The position numbers were made by a program, and so were the translations under genes. Below, piece after piece: positions 52,783 through 62,566 of a stretch of 64,000 bases of DNA (position 1 is its first letter; the number at the start of each line of letters is the position of its first letter). The DNA lies in contig NZ_BCYX01000021.1 of the NCBI RefSeq assembly GCF_001598415.1, positions 1-64,000 of the forward strand. Direction: 5' to 3'. Below the pieces are notes generated by a model, which saw only the letters and a program-made list of their open reading frames with translations, was not told where the DNA came from and searched no databases. The stretch comes from Sphingomonas mali NBRC 15500. GTDB lineage: Bacteria; Pseudomonadota; Alphaproteobacteria; Sphingomonadales; Sphingomonadaceae.

Positions 52783-53606
52783 CCCATTCGACTTCGCTAA
52801 GGGCAGGCTATGCCGAGGTGATCGGCGACCCGATCAAGCATTCCAAGTCCCCGTTAATCCACGGCTTCTGGCTCAAGGCGCTTGGGATCGACGGCGAATA
52901 TCGCGCCACCCATGTCACGCCAGAGGGACTGGCCGATTATTTCGCCGCGCGTACGGCCGATCCCGACTGGCTCGGCTGCAACATTACCATCCCGCACAAG
53001 GAAACCGCGCTCGCCTTTGTCGAGGATCGTGGCGGGGTGAAGGAGTCGATCGGCGCGATCAACCTGGCGTTCCGCTCGGAGGGCGCGTTGGTTGGGACCA
53101 ATACCGACGCCGCCGGATTCTACGCGCCGGTTTCGGGGTTGGATCTCGCCGGCCAGCCGGTGGTGGTGATCGGGGCAGGCGGCGCGGCGCGCGCGATCCT
53201 GTTCGCACTGTCACGAGTCGGGGTCGGGCCGGTCACATTGCTCAACCGCAATCCGCTCAAGGGCGCCGCGTTGCTCGCCAGCTTCGGGCTCAAGGGCGAT
53301 GCGCTCAAGCTTGATGCTCCGCTGCCGCCGGCCGCCTTGCTGGTCAACGCCACCTCGCTCGGTATGGCAGGGCAACCGCCGCTCGATCTCGATCTGTCGC
53401 CGTTGCCCGACGATGCGGTGGTCTACGACATCGTTTACGCGCCGCTCGAAACCGGGCTGCTCAAGGCGGCGCGGGCACGCGATCTCGATACGGTCGACGG
53501 TCTCGATATGCTGATCGGCCAGGCGGCGCTGGCGTTCGAACTGCTGTTCGGTGCCGAACCGCCGCGCGATCGCGACGACGAGCTCAGGGCGCTGCTGACG
53601 TCATGA
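52779..53606 (+). CDS. aroE: Shikimate dehydrogenase
   Basis: A 275-residue NADP enzyme reducing 3-dehydroshikimate in aromatic amino acid synthesis. Substrate site GDPIKHSKSPLIHGFW (about 15-30) and catalytic Lys in NITIPHKETAL (about 68-78); Asp in NTDAAGFY; NADP motif VVIGAGGAARAILFAL (about 128-143) and NRNPLKGAAL. The C-terminal GLDMLIGQAALAFELLFG is standard. Overlaps both neighbours by 4 bp. Confidence 0.95.
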   Translation: MTHSTSLRAGYAEVIGDPIKHSKSPLIHGFWLKALGIDGEYRATHVTPEGLADYFAARTADPDWLGCNITIPHKETALAFVEDRGGVKESIGAINLAFRSEGALVGTNTDAAGFYAPVSGLDLAGQPVVVIGAGGAARAILFALSRVGVGPVTLLNRNPLKGAALLASFGLKGDALKLDAPLPPAALLVNATSLGMAGQPPLDLDLSPLPDDAVVYDIVYAPLETGLLKAARARDLDTVDGLDMLIGQAALAFELLFGAEPPRDRDDELRALLTS

Positions 53607-54196
53607 AGACAATCGGCCTTACCGGATCGATCGGGATGGGCAAATCGGCGGTGGCGCAGATGTTCGCCGATGAGGGAATTGCGGTTTTCGATGCGGACGC
53701 CGCGGTGCGCCGGTTGCAGGGGCCTGGCGGTCGATTGCTGCCGGCGATCGAGGCGGCCTTCCCCGGCACCACCGGTCCCGACGGCGTCGATCGCGCCGAA
53801 CTGGGCACCCGCGTGTTCGGCGACGAGGCGGCGATCAAGCGGCTGGAGGCGATCGTCCATCCCGCGGTCGGCGAGGAACGCGCCGCGTTTCTGGCACGGC
53901 ATGGCGACGACGACATGGTGGTGTTCGACATTCCCTTGCTGTTCGAGACCGGCGGCGACCGCAATGTCGACGTTGTCGTGGTGGTGTCCGCCGACGCCGC
54001 AACCCAGCAAGCGCGCGTCCTGGCGCGTCCCGGCATGACTCGCGAACGACTCGCCGACATTCTCGCCCGCCAGACCCCCGACGCCGAAAAAAGAGCGCGC
54101 GCGGATCATGTTATCGCGACGGATTGTCCGATGGATCAAACCCGTGCCGCCGTGCGTAGGGTGATAGCTTGCGTCCGTGCCAACCAAGACCGATAA
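53603..54196 (+). CDS. coaE: Dephospho-CoA kinase
   Basis: A 197-residue P-loop kinase for the last step of coenzyme A synthesis. Walker A GLTGSIGMGKSAVAQMF at residues 5-21; FDADAAVRRL (lid/substrate region) near 29-38; HPAVGEERAAF and VFDIPLLFETGGD near 106-118. Its end is followed 8 bp later by dnaQ. Confidence 0.95.
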   Translation: MKTIGLTGSIGMGKSAVAQMFADEGIAVFDADAAVRRLQGPGGRLLPAIEAAFPGTTGPDGVDRAELGTRVFGDEAAIKRLEAIVHPAVGEERAAFLARHGDDDMVVFDIPLLFETGGDRNVDVVVVVSADAATQQARVLARPGMTRERLADILARQTPDAEKRARADHVIATDCPMDQTRAAVRRVIACVRANQDR

Positions 54197-54204
54197 AAGG
54201 ACAA

Positions 54205-54903
54205 ATGCGCGAAATCGTCTTCGACACCGAAACCACCGGCCTCTCCTTCAGCGGGGGCGATCGTCTGGTCGAGATCGGCTGTATCGAAATGGTCAATCGC
54301 GTCGAGACCGGGCGCAGTTTCCACCTTTATTTCAATCCTGAACGCGCGATGCCGGTCGAGGCGTTCCGCATTCACGGGCTGTCCGACGTCTTTCTCTCGG
54401 ACAAGCCGCGCTTCCACGAAAAGGTCGACGAGCTGCTCGAGTTTCTCGGCGATTCGCGGCTGGTCGCGCACAATGCCAGTTTCGACTTCGGGTTCTTGAA
54501 CGGCGAGCTCGGCAAGATCGGCCGCGAGATCATCTCGCTCGACCGTATGATCGACACCGTGGCGATGGCGCGGCAGCGTCACCCCGGCGCCAAACATTCG
54601 CTCGATGCGCTCTGCACGCGCTACGGCATCGACCGCAGCCATCGCGTGCTCCACGGCGCTCTGCTCGACGCGCAATTGCTGTCGCAGGTCTATATCGAGC
54701 TGACCGGCGGTCGCCAGATCGGGCTGACCCTGGTCAGCGAGGTCGAGGAAAAGATCGAAATCTCCGTGATCGACACCGATCCGCGCGCCGCCCAGCCGCG
54801 GCCGATGCGCGTGTTCGAGCCGAGCGCGGAGGAACTGGCGCGCCACGCCGGGTTCGTGGCGACGCTCAAAAACCCTTTATGGGGGGCCGAGGCGTCCGGT
54901 TGA
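54205..54903 (+). CDS. dnaQ: DNA polymerase III epsilon (proofreading) subunit
   Basis: A 232-residue DEDD exonuclease. ExoI motif VFDTETTGLS (residues 4-13, metal-binding Asp and Glu), ExoII LVAHNASFDFGFLN (about 92-105), and ExoIII HRVLHGALLDAQLLSQVY (about 148-165, with the conserved His and Asp). Start at 54205 is backed by AAAGGAC just upstream and the ExoI motif position. The C-terminal tail should bind the polymerase alpha subunit. Confidence 0.95.
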   Translation: MREIVFDTETTGLSFSGGDRLVEIGCIEMVNRVETGRSFHLYFNPERAMPVEAFRIHGLSDVFLSDKPRFHEKVDELLEFLGDSRLVAHNASFDFGFLNGELGKIGREIISLDRMIDTVAMARQRHPGAKHSLDALCTRYGIDRSHRVLHGALLDAQLLSQVYIELTGGRQIGLTLVSEVEEKIEISVIDTDPRAAQPRPMRVFEPSAEELARHAGFVATLKNPLWGAEASG

Positions 54904-54961
54904 CGCGCGTTGCGAGGGACAAGGCGAATGCGCCACCGTCGCCAAGAATGGAGAAGAGAAA

Positions 54962-55546
54962 ATGGATATCCGTGTCTCGGGACATCAGGTTGAAACGGGC
55001 GAAGCGCTGAAGAGCCATGTCCAGGATCGCCTCCAGGGTATTGCGGACAAATATTTCTCGCGTGCCATCTCTGCTCAGGTGACTTTCGGGAAAGGCCCGC
55101 ACGACAATCGATTCAAATGCGACGTCGTCGCGCATGTGATGCACGGCCTGGTGCTAAAAGCCAGCAACGACGGCAATGACGCGCATGGCGCGTTCGACGG
55201 CTCGGCCGACAAGATCGAGAAGCAATTGCGCCGCTACATGCGCCGGCTGAAGGACCGCAAGGCAGCCGGGACGGTCGTCAATGGCGAGGCCGAACCCGAC
55301 GCCAATGCCGGCTATACCCTGTTCCAGGAAGCGACCGACGAGGACGAAGCGGGCGATTCGCCGCTGATCATCGCCGAAACCCGGGTCGACGTGCCCGAGG
55401 CGTCGGTGTCCGACGCGGTGATGATGCTCGATCTGCGTAATACCCAGGCGCTGATGTTCAAGAATAGCGGGACGGGGTCGTACAACATGGTCTATCGCCG
55501 CGGCGACGGCACGATCGGCTGGGTAGAGCCGCAGCGCGCCAGCTAA
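54962..55546 (+). CDS. hpf: Long-form ribosome hibernation promoting factor
   Basis: A 194-residue long HPF/RaiA. The N-terminal ribosome-binding domain spans about 1-100 (RVSGHQVETGEALKSHVQDRL, quoted in part), and the C-terminal dimerisation domain is about 135-194 (VSDAVMMLDLRNTQALMFKN, then YRRGDGTIGWVEPQ). It stores ribosomes as 100S dimers when growth stops. GAGAAGAGAA lies upstream. It is followed by ptsN 18 bp later, as in many proteobacteria. Confidence 0.95.
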   Translation: MDIRVSGHQVETGEALKSHVQDRLQGIADKYFSRAISAQVTFGKGPHDNRFKCDVVAHVMHGLVLKASNDGNDAHGAFDGSADKIEKQLRRYMRRLKDRKAAGTVVNGEAEPDANAGYTLFQEATDEDEAGDSPLIIAETRVDVPEASVSDAVMMLDLRNTQALMFKNSGTGSYNMVYRRGDGTIGWVEPQRAS

Positions 55547-55564
55547 TCACCGGAAGATAGCGAT

Positions 55565-56032
55565 ATGATCGACCTGTCGGACCTGGTCCGGCCTGAGGCG
55601 GTTGCCGAGGGGCTGGCGGCGGCGAGCAAGAAAGTGCTGTTCCAACAGCTCGGCGCGCTCGCCGCGTCGGCCTATGGCATCGACGCCAAGGCCGCCGCCG
55701 AGGGACTCGCCCAGCGCGAGAAGCTCGGCTCGACCGGGTTCGGCGGCGGTATCGCCATCCCGCATACGCGGATCGAAGGCATCGAGGCGATTCACGGCGT
55801 GTTCGTCGAGCTGACGCGGCCGATCGATTTCGCCGCAGTCGACGATCTGCCGGTCGACCTGGTGTTCGCGCTGTTTTCGCCGCCCGATGCCGGCGCCGCG
55901 CACCTCAAGGCGTTGGCGCGGGTGTCGCGGTTGCTGCGCAACGCCGCGTTCGTCGCCAAATTGCGCGGCGCCGGGTCGAAGGACGCGCTCTATTTCCTGC
56001 TGACCCAGGACGAGGCCAGGGATGCCGCCTGA
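55565..56032 (+). CDS. ptsN: PTS IIA-like nitrogen regulatory protein PtsN
   Basis: A 155-residue EIIA-Ntr phosphoprotein. The phosphorylated His is His67 in GGIAIPHTRIEG; DLVFALFSPPDAGAAHLKALARVSRLL (about 98-124, quoted loosely) is the family's C-terminal core. It links nitrogen and potassium status with stress responses through PtsP and NPr. The stop overlaps the next gene's start by 11 bp. Confidence 0.93.
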   Translation: MIDLSDLVRPEAVAEGLAAASKKVLFQQLGALAASAYGIDAKAAAEGLAQREKLGSTGFGGGIAIPHTRIEGIEAIHGVFVELTRPIDFAAVDDLPVDLVFALFSPPDAGAAHLKALARVSRLLRNAAFVAKLRGAGSKDALYFLLTQDEARDAA

Positions 56033-56492
56033 ATCGGGTGGGACCGATTCAGGCGCCCAGGCGCATTTCCGCGCCCTTGAGTCGCTCTACGCCGCGGCGC
56101 CGATCAACCGATTATTCTCATCGCGACTCGAAATCCCCGAAAGCGGGGTGGCGCGGATCCATTTCGACATCGACGAGCGATATTATCATGCCGGCGGCGC
56201 GGCGCACGGCACGAGCTATTTCAAGATGCTCGACGACGCCGCTTTCTATGCCTGCAACAGCCTGGTCTCCGATCGTTTCCTGCTGACCACCGCGTTCAAC
56301 CTGCTGTTCACCCGACCGTTAAAGGCAGGGCCGGTGATCGCCGAGGGCAAATGGGTCAGCGGCCAGCGCCGCGTCTTCGTCGGCGAGGCACGGCTGATCG
56401 ACGATCATGGCGAAGAAGTCGCGCGCGGTACCGGCACCTTCATGCGCTCGTCGATCGCGCTGGCCGGCTTGCCCGGCTATCGTTCGGCGTGA
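56022..56492 (+). CDS. PaaI family acyl-CoA thioesterase
   Basis: A 156-residue hot-dog-fold protein. The active region AHGTSYFKMLDDAAFYACNSL (about 60-80, quoted in part) contains the His and acidic residues of the PaaI/YigI-type thioesterases; a FNLLFTRPLKAGPVIAEGKWV strand pair follows. Substrate unknown. It sits between ptsN and a DUF1491 gene with overlaps at both ends (11 and 4 bp), so the three are probably one operon. Confidence 0.87.
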   Translation: MPPESGGTDSGAQAHFRALESLYAAAPINRLFSSRLEIPESGVARIHFDIDERYYHAGGAAHGTSYFKMLDDAAFYACNSLVSDRFLLTTAFNLLFTRPLKAGPVIAEGKWVSGQRRVFVGEARLIDDHGEEVARGTGTFMRSSIALAGLPGYRSA

Positions 56493-56824
56493 GTGCGCGG
56501 CTGGCGACCGGCGCGCTGGTCAACGCGCTGGTTCGCCGCGCGAACCAGGCAGGCGGTTTCGCCACCGTCCTGGCCAAGGGCGATACGACCGCCGGCGCCG
56601 TGCTGGTAGTGGCGCAGGATCGCGGACAGAATGCTCGGTTGTGGGAACGGGGGATCGGCCCGAGCGGCGATGTCGAGTTGATCGCTGTCGGTCCGGAGGG
56701 CGACGCCCAGGCGCTGACCGATTATTGGACGAAACGCCGCCGAAACGACCCCGACCTCTGGGTAGTGGAACTGGATATCCCGCAGGCGGAACGCTTCGCC
56801 GCTGAAACCCTGGTCGGCAATTGA
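56489..56824 (+). CDS. DUF1491 family protein
   Basis: A 111-residue alphaproteobacterial protein starting with GTG that overlaps the PaaI stop (GTGA). DUF1491 features: SARLATGALVNALVRRANQAGG (about 2-23, quoted loosely), AGAVLVVAQDR, and YWTKRRRNDPDLWVVELD (about 80-97). Predicted cytosolic alpha/beta; function unknown, though the family is nearly universal in sphingomonads and related orders. Confidence 0.87.
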   Translation: MSARLATGALVNALVRRANQAGGFATVLAKGDTTAGAVLVVAQDRGQNARLWERGIGPSGDVELIAVGPEGDAQALTDYWTKRRRNDPDLWVVELDIPQAERFAAETLVGN

Positions 56825-56981
56825 CTTGCTGCGCCGCACAATTCAAGGGATTATTCACCAATTATCCGCGTTGTACCGCGATGGGGTGCGATCCCTAACG
56901 GTTACGCAGTCGGGTGGTGGTCCGGGCGATCCTTTTTCTTGCGATCGCGTCCGCGCCCCAACCGCACTTTAGCAAGCCTAA

Positions 56982-57656
56982 ATGCTGTTTTCCTCTCGCG
57001 CCGCGAACCTCGCGGCGACGTTCATTGCACTAACCACGCTCGCCGGTCTCACCGTCTCGAGCAAGGCCCTGGGTGCGGATCGCGACGCTTCGCTGATCCC
57101 GGCAATCGCCACCACGGCCACCAGCACTACCGCCATCAACCCGTCAGTCCCCAAGCCGGTTCCATCGATCGATCCGGCTGACAGCGCGACGACCTCCTCC
57201 GATGAGGTCCGTTCGGCGGCGCCGGCGCCTGCGCCCGGTCTCCAATTCGCCAGCCTGGCCGCCGCGGTTGCGAGCCAGGATTTTACCGACGACGCCGATT
57301 CGGAACTGTCGTGCCTTGCCGGCGCGGTCTATTTCGAATCCAAGGGCGAGCCGCTGTCGGGCCAGCTCGCGGTCGCCAACGTGATCCTCAACCGCACCAA
57401 TTCGGGCCGCTTTCCGCGCACGATCTGCGGTGTGGTCAAGCAGCCTGGGCAATTCTCGTTCATCCGCGGCGGCTCGATCCCGGCGATCCGCTCGGCCGCG
57501 CAATATCGGACCGCGATGGCCATCGCGCAGATCGCGATGGACAAGGAATGGGACAATCCGACACCCGGCGCGCTCTATTTCCATGCCCGCCGCGTCTCGC
57601 CGGGTTGGGCCCGGCCGCGCGTCGCGACCATCGGCAACCACATCTTCTTTCGCTGA
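56982..57656 (+). CDS. SleB-like cell wall hydrolase
   Basis: A 224-residue exported protein: signal peptide (about 1-31), a Ser/Thr/Pro-rich linker (about 32-85), and a C-terminal Hydrolase_2 domain (about 105-224) with CLAGAVYFESKGEPLSGQLA (the catalytic Glu region), VANVILNRTNSGRFP, CGVVKQPGQFSF and ALYFHARRVSPGW. Homologues (SleB, CwlJ) are lytic transglycosylases. It likely remodels peptidoglycan during growth or division. Confidence 0.9.
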   Translation: MLFSSRAANLAATFIALTTLAGLTVSSKALGADRDASLIPAIATTATSTTAINPSVPKPVPSIDPADSATTSSDEVRSAAPAPAPGLQFASLAAAVASQDFTDDADSELSCLAGAVYFESKGEPLSGQLAVANVILNRTNSGRFPRTICGVVKQPGQFSFIRGGSIPAIRSAAQYRTAMAIAQIAMDKEWDNPTPGALYFHARRVSPGWARPRVATIGNHIFFR

Positions 57657-57690
57657 TTTGATGCGCTAGCGCGCATGCGCGGCACCAGCC

Positions 57691-57750
57691 CGCTCCCCCA
57701 CCCGGCCGCCCATATGATACTTCCGTTGGGCGGCCGGGTGGGGAGCGGGC
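57691..57750 (+). terminator. Strong hairpin after the cell wall hydrolase gene
   Basis: Arms of roughly 30 bp (GCACCAGCCCGCTCCCCCAC... paired with ...GTGGGGAGCGGGCCGGTGC), with one extra C and one mismatch, enclose a 14-nt loop centred near 57716. It is GC-rich without a T-run and probably ends the hydrolase transcript or is a degenerate repeat. Confidence 0.55.
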
Positions 57751-57799
57751 CGGTGCTGCTCGTTCGGCGTGAGCCGGACCAAAAACGCGTCTTCCCGAT

Positions 57800-57814
57800 G
57801 TTGCCATAATGTTC
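57800..57814 (+). promoter_or_regulatory. LexA-box-like site upstream of mmcB
   Basis: GTTG-CCATAAT-GTTC matches the alphaproteobacterial LexA consensus GTTC-N7-GTTC at seven of eight defined positions. It lies 13-27 bp before the mmcB start, where a repressor would block RNA polymerase. mmcB is LexA-controlled in Caulobacter. Confidence 0.55.
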
Positions 57815-57826
57815 TAAAGCGGGGAG

Positions 57827-58327
57827 ATGCTCGATGCGTCTCCCCGCTGTCCTCCGACAGGAACCGAGGCGCTGTGCGCGGCTGATGTCGCGCGCGGCGT
57901 CATTCGCATGCTCGCGCGCCACGATCTCGCGGCGATGACCGAAGTCCCGCTCGATGGCGGCCGCCGCGCCGACATCATGGCGATCGATTCGCGCGGGCAG
58001 ATCGTCATCGTCGAGATCAAGGTGTCGCGGGCCGATCTGCTCGGCGACGGCAAATGGTTCGACTATCTCGACCATTGCGACCGCTTCTTCTGGGCAGTGC
58101 CCGACGGCTTCGACCACGGGCCGCTCCACGGCGAGGCGTTCCTGCCCGAGCGGTCGGGCGTGATCATCGCCGACCGCTACGATGCCGCGATCCTGCGCGA
58201 AGCGGCAACGCATCCACTGAGCACGCCGGGGCGTAAGAAGTGCACCCTCGCCTTTGCACGGCGCGCGGCGCGGCGGGCTAGCGGGCTGGCCGATCCCGAA
58301 CTGGGGTTCCTGCTGCAGGCCGAGTGA
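57827..58327 (+). CDS. mmcB: MmcB family DNA repair protein
   Basis: A 166-residue protein with a PD-(D/E)xK nuclease-like core: RADIMAIDSRGQIVIVEIKVS (about 47-67, quoted in part) supplies the Asp, Glu and Lys, followed by KWFDYLDHCDRFFWAVP (about 77-93). In Caulobacter MmcB is LexA-regulated and protects against mitomycin C cross-links. The GGGGAG directly abuts the ATG, so the real start may differ slightly. Its TGA stop is the first base triplet of the following palindromic element. Confidence 0.88.
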   Translation: MLDASPRCPPTGTEALCAADVARGVIRMLARHDLAAMTEVPLDGGRRADIMAIDSRGQIVIVEIKVSRADLLGDGKWFDYLDHCDRFFWAVPDGFDHGPLHGEAFLPERSGVIIADRYDAAILREAATHPLSTPGRKKCTLAFARRAARRASGLADPELGFLLQAE

Positions 58328-58550
58328 TTTTTGAGTCACGCAAAGGCGCGAAGGCGCAAAGTTTTTTCGCGCAGAGGCGCAGAGAGCGCAGAGTTTTAGA
58401 GAGCCTCGCTTTGCGAGGCTCGCCGTCCAATCATCGCAAATGAGTCCACCGGCAGCGCAGAGCTGAAACGCCTCTGCGCCGTCCGCGCCTCTGCGCGATA
58501 TCAGTCCACTCTTCTTTGCGCCTTCGCGCCTTTGCGTGAATCAAAAATCA
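58325..58550. repeat. Long palindromic element, family 3 copy 2
   Basis: A 226-bp element whose terminal inverted repeats of about 36 bp match at all but one position (TGATTTTTGAGTCACGCAAA at the left; the right end is its complement with T for G). The central hairpin is the same GAGCCTCGC-TTT-GCGAGGCTC seen in copy 1 (39949-40154). Left end TGA is the mmcB stop; the right end, read on the minus strand, is the purH TGA stop. Confidence 0.85.
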
Positions 58551-60125
58551 GTGCCGGAAGTGGCGCATTCCGGTGAACATCATCGCCAGCCCAGCTTCGT
58601 CGGCTGCGGCGATGACCTCGTCGTCGCGGATCGATCCGCCCGGCTGGATCACCGCAGTAGCGCCCGCTTCGACCGCCGCCAGCAACCCGTCGGCGAACGG
58701 GAAGAACGCATCCGACGCCACTGCCGACCCGATCGTCCGCGGCGTCGCCCAGCCTGCCTTGTCGGCGGCATCCTTGGCCTTCCATGCGGCGATGCGCGCG
58801 GACTCCAGCCGGTTCATCTGGCCCGCGCCGACACCGGCGGTGGCACCGTCCTTGGCGTAGACGATCGCGTTCGACTTGACGTGCTTGGCGACGGTCCAGG
58901 CGAACAGGCAATCGGCCAGTTCCTGCGGGCTCGGCTGGCGCTTCGTGACGGTTTTCAGATCGTCGGCGGTGATGCGGCCATTGTCGCGGCCCTGGATCAG
59001 CCAGCCACCGGTGATCGACTTGGCGTCGAACCCGCCGCGTGCCGGATCGGGCAATTCGCCGGTCAGCAGCAGGCGCAGATTCTTCTTCGCCGCGAACAAA
59101 GCGAGCGCTTCCTCATCGGCATCGGGTGCGACCACCACTTCGGTGAAGATCCCGGTGATCTGCCGCGCCGTGGCGGCGTCGAGCGGGCGGTTGACCGCGA
59201 TGATTCCGCCGAACGCCGACACGGTGTCGCACGCAAAGGCCTCGGCATAGGCCGTTTCCAGGTTCGCGGCGGTGGCGACGCCGCATGGATTGGCGTGCTT
59301 GACGATGACGCAGGTCGGCTCGGCGTCGCGGAACTCGGCGACCAGCTGCAGCGCGGCGTCGGCGTCGTTGAAATTGTTGTAGCTGAGCTCCTTGCCCTGG
59401 ACCTGGCGCGCCTGGCCGATGCCGCGCGCCGAGGGGCCGGCATGGCGGTAAAAGGCGGCCTGCTGATGCGGATTCTCGCCATAGCGCAGCACGGTCGGCT
59501 GGTTGAGCACGAGCGGCAGCGTCTCGGGGAACATCTGGCCCTGGTCGGCGAAACCGAACCAGCTCGCGATCATCGAATCATAGGTCGCGGTCGCGGCGAA
59601 TGCCTTGGCGGCGAGCTTCTTGCGCTCGTCGAGCGTGGTCTCGCCCTTTTCCAGCAGCGCATAATCGGCGGGATCGGTGACGATCGCGACGAACGCATGG
59701 TTCTTCGCCGCCGAGCGCACCATCGATGGGCCGCCGATATCGATATTCTCGATGATCTCGTCGCGGCCGGCGCCTTTCGCCACGGTCTGCGCGAAGGGAT
59801 AGAGGTTGACCACGACCAGATCGATCGCGCCGATCGCATGCTCGTCCATCGCTTTCGCGTGCTCGGGGTCGTCTCGCACCGCGAGCAGGCCGCCATGGAC
59901 CATCGGGTGGAGCGTCTTGACCCGCCCGTCCATCATCTCGGGGAAACCGGTCAGGTCGGACACGTCGCGGACGGTCAGCCCGGCGTCGCGTAAAGCCTTG
60001 GCGGTCCCGCCCGTGGAGACCAGTTCGACTCCTTTCGCCGCGAGCCCCGTCGCGAGCTCGACGATTCCGGTCTTGTCCGAAACGGACAGCAGCGCCCGCC
60101 GGATGGGGACGATGTCGGTGGCCAT
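58548..60125 (-). CDS. purH: Bifunctional AICAR transformylase/IMP cyclohydrolase
   Basis: A 525-residue enzyme for the last two steps of purine synthesis. The N-terminal cyclohydrolase has the MGS-like fold (about 1-200) with [37 protein letters not shown] and [16 protein letters not shown]; the C-terminal transformylase has [14 protein letters not shown] (about 214-227), [12 protein letters not shown] (the Lys-His pair) and [18 protein letters not shown]. It begins 49 bp after the heparinase-like gene, the last of the rsmB-rpe-heparinase-like-purH unit. Confidence 0.97.
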   Translation of the reverse strand: MATDIVPIRRALLSVSDKTGIVELATGLAAKGVELVSTGGTAKALRDAGLTVRDVSDLTGFPEMMDGRVKTLHPMVHGGLLAVRDDPEHAKAMDEHAIGAIDLVVVNLYPFAQTVAKGAGRDEIIENIDIGGPSMVRSAAKNHAFVAIVTDPADYALLEKGETTLDERKKLAAKAFAATATYDSMIASWFGFADQGQMFPETLPLVLNQPTVLRYGENPHQQAAFYRHAGPSARGIGQARQVQGKELSYNNFNDADAALQLVAEFRDAEPTCVIVKHANPCGVATAANLETAYAEAFACDTVSAFGGIIAVNRPLDAATARQITGIFTEVVVAPDADEEALALFAAKKNLRLLLTGELPDPARGGFDAKSITGGWLIQGRDNGRITADDLKTVTKRQPSPQELADCLFAWTVAKHVKSNAIVYAKDGATAGVGAGQMNRLESARIAAWKAKDAADKAGWATPRTIGSAVASDAFFPFADGLLAAVEAGATAVIQPGGSIRDDEVIAAADEAGLAMMFTGMRHFRH

Positions 60126-60174
60126 GGCGAATTCCTGTGCTGGGCTGGGAAGCAGACGCCGCCCCCATTGCCGA

Positions 60175-61899
60175 TCAGGTCGCGCGCTTCAAGGCCCAGC
60201 TGATATTCTCGCCGCCCGCCGCCGCTTCACCGCCGACCACGAGTTGCTGGGTGGAGACCGGCCGTCCATCGGGGTCGATCCACAAACTCTCCTCGATCGT
60301 CAGCGTGCCGCCGCGACAGCGGAACTGCCACAGCCGCCCCGAGGGCAAGCGCAACAATGCCGCCATGCCGTCAGCGGTCGGCGCCGCTTCGACCCCTGCC
60401 CCCAGGTGGAAGCGGATCGCGAACGGGATCGTGCCGACCTTGCGCTTGCGCCCGGCCGGCAACAGCATGTCGTCTCCCCGCAATTCTCGGCCGTCGCCCG
60501 CCAGCAGCAATTGGCGGCGGTGGAGGAAGCCGAACCGCCGGGCATAACCGTCATGGCTCGCCTCCAGCCGGCTGGCGCCATTGCTTTCCTGCCGCGCCAG
60601 CTCGACCTCGGCGACGCCCTTGCCCAGCGTGCCATCGGCATGGATCGCGGTCGAATTGCTGTCGCCGACCACCAGGGTCGAATGCGCCGCGGTGGTGCGC
60701 AGCCCTTCGGAAAGCGTCGCCGGAATCTGCGCGATCGCCGCGCGCGCACCACCGCAATTGACGATCAGCCGCTCGGCGCCGTCGGACATTTCGAACGCCA
60801 GGGTCGACGCACAGCCGCCCTCGGCCAGCCGCGATACCGGCGGCGGGGCGGCATCGACGATCACCACCGCCTCGCCCTGCGCCAGCCGCTGATAGCCCCA
60901 GTCGCGCGCCTGGCGCAGCGGACGCGCGCGCACGCCGGTCGCCGCGATGATCTCGTCGATCCGCTCGCCGCGGATCGGGCCGCCGCCTTGCCAGCTCGAC
61001 AGGCCATGATCGCCGTGACACACGCCTTGCAACGCGGGGACCATCCGGCCGAGCGCGGCGGACAAGGTTGCCGGTGGCGCCAGTCGCCGTGCGGTATAGG
61101 CCTCGCGCAGCGCGGTCAGCAGCATGATGATGTCGACCTGGGCCAGCGGCGCGCGCGCGATCACGCCGCCATCCTCGTACACCGCGCCTTCGATCGCCTT
61201 TTCCAGCCCATCCTCGCCGATCTGGCGGCGCGGATCGCCGCCCGGAATCAGCAGCCCGGCGCAAATCACGCCGCACCATGCCGCGATCCGTGCGACCCCG
61301 GCGGGCGCCTTGTCGGCGCTGCGATCGAGGTGCCGCGCGCCGCGTGCCAGCGTGTTGAGTACCTTGCTGCGATAGACCAGATCGGACGACGACAGGATCA
61401 GCGGCGCATGCGCGGTCCAGTGGAGAATGCGGCGTCCCCACAATTCCGGTGTCCAGGCGGGTTCGCTGACCTTGTCGGCATGGACTTCCAGCCACAGTCG
61501 CATGATCGTCTCGGCGATCGGCACGCCGACCGGTCGCGTCGCCACCGTCGATAGATCGCGCAGCCAGGCGAAGCTGTGGAGGTGATGCGCCAACGGCTTC
61601 GACCAATCCGGCTTGGCGAAATCGAGATCGGCGATCGCCACGCTGTCGCCGCGCAGCGCGATGCGTCCGTCGAGCAGCGCATTGCCGCGGCGCGCATCGC
61701 CGACGAATGGATCCTCGGGCACCGCGACCAGCTTGAGCGGATGGCGGCCGCGCAGCCGAAGGGCATGAAGCGGGGTGCGCCAGGCAAGCTTGCGAAAACG
61801 TTCGGCAACCCGATCGGCCAGCGACAGGCCAGCGCTGCTCCCGATGCGGATCAGCCGCTTTCCTTCGTCGATCCCGTCTGGCGCGCGCTCCTCGCTCAC
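60175..61899 (-). CDS. Heparinase II/III family protein
   Basis: A 574-residue protein with the heparinase II/III layout: an N-terminal (alpha/alpha) toroid domain (about 40-300) and a C-terminal beta-sandwich lyase domain (about 320-560) with [35 protein letters not shown] and [20 protein letters not shown] (a typical His/Tyr active region). The start is GTG at 61899, overlapping the rpe stop by 4 bp. In sphingomonads this gene is usually in the rsmB-rpe-purH cluster; the polysaccharide target is unknown. No signal peptide is clear. Confidence 0.87.
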   Translation of the reverse strand: MSEERAPDGIDEGKRLIRIGSSAGLSLADRVAERFRKLAWRTPLHALRLRGRHPLKLVAVPEDPFVGDARRGNALLDGRIALRGDSVAIADLDFAKPDWSKPLAHHLHSFAWLRDLSTVATRPVGVPIAETIMRLWLEVHADKVSEPAWTPELWGRRILHWTAHAPLILSSSDLVYRSKVLNTLARGARHLDRSADKAPAGVARIAAWCGVICAGLLIPGGDPRRQIGEDGLEKAIEGAVYEDGGVIARAPLAQVDIIMLLTALREAYTARRLAPPATLSAALGRMVPALQGVCHGDHGLSSWQGGGPIRGERIDEIIAATGVRARPLRQARDWGYQRLAQGEAVVIVDAAPPPVSRLAEGGCASTLAFEMSDGAERLIVNCGGARAAIAQIPATLSEGLRTTAAHSTLVVGDSNSTAIHADGTLGKGVAEVELARQESNGASRLEASHDGYARRFGFLHRRQLLLAGDGRELRGDDMLLPAGRKRKVGTIPFAIRFHLGAGVEAAPTADGMAALLRLPSGRLWQFRCRGGTLTIEESLWIDPDGRPVSTQQLVVGGEAAAGGENISWALKRAT

Positions 61900-62558
61900 C
61901 CGCCCCTCAACGCCGCGATATTGGCGGCATAGGCGCTTGGCCCGCCGCGGAAAGTGGCAGTGCCCGCGACCAGCGCATCGGCACCCGCCGCGATCACCTG
62001 GGGCGCGGTCTCGCGATCGATCCCGCCATCGACTTCCAGGTCGACATCGAGCCCCTGCTTGTCGATCATCTTGCGGATCGCTTCGATCTTGCGCAGCGCC
62101 GAAGGAATGAAGCTCTGTCCGCCAAAGCCCGGATTGACGCTCATCACCAGCACCAGATCGACTTCCTCGAGCAGATAATCGAGCGCCTTGGCCGGGGTCT
62201 GCGGGGTCAGTACGACGCCGGCGCGCTTGCCCAGGCTGCGGATGTGGCGAAGGCTGCGATGGGTGTGCGGCCCCGCCTCGACATGGATCGAGATCGTGTC
62301 GGCGCCCGCTTCGGCGAACTGGTCGAGATAGGGATCGACCGGCGCGATCATCAGATGGACGTCGAGCGGCTTGGCGGTGTGCGGGCGGATCGCCTTCACC
62401 ACTTGCGGCCCGATCGTGATGTTGGGGACGAAATGTCCATCCATTACATCGACATGGATCCAGTCGGCGCCGGCGGCATCGATCGCGCGGACTTCCTCGC
62501 CCAGTTTCGCGAAATCGGCGCTGAGGATCGACGGGGCAATGCGGACGGGATGGGACAT
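61896..62558 (-). CDS. rpe: Ribulose-phosphate 3-epimerase
   Basis: A 220-residue TIM-barrel enzyme of the pentose phosphate pathway. Active-site acids are in [18 protein letters not shown] (about 33-50) and [16 protein letters not shown] (about 172-187); metal and phosphate sites include [19 protein letters not shown]. Start at 62558 ([16 protein letters not shown]) matches the family. Overlaps the heparinase-like gene by 4 bp and follows rsmB by 8 bp. Confidence 0.96.
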   Translation of the reverse strand: MSHPVRIAPSILSADFAKLGEEVRAIDAAGADWIHVDVMDGHFVPNITIGPQVVKAIRPHTAKPLDVHLMIAPVDPYLDQFAEAGADTISIHVEAGPHTHRSLRHIRSLGKRAGVVLTPQTPAKALDYLLEEVDLVLVMSVNPGFGGQSFIPSALRKIEAIRKMIDKQGLDVDLEVDGGIDRETAPQVIAAGADALVAGTATFRGGPSAYAANIAALRGG

Positions 62559-62566
62559 GCCCTGCT

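Noticed and set aside
56982..57656. Sporulation protein because of the SleB-type domain
   Set aside because: Hydrolase_2 proteins are common in non-sporulating alphaproteobacteria, and no other sporulation gene is present.
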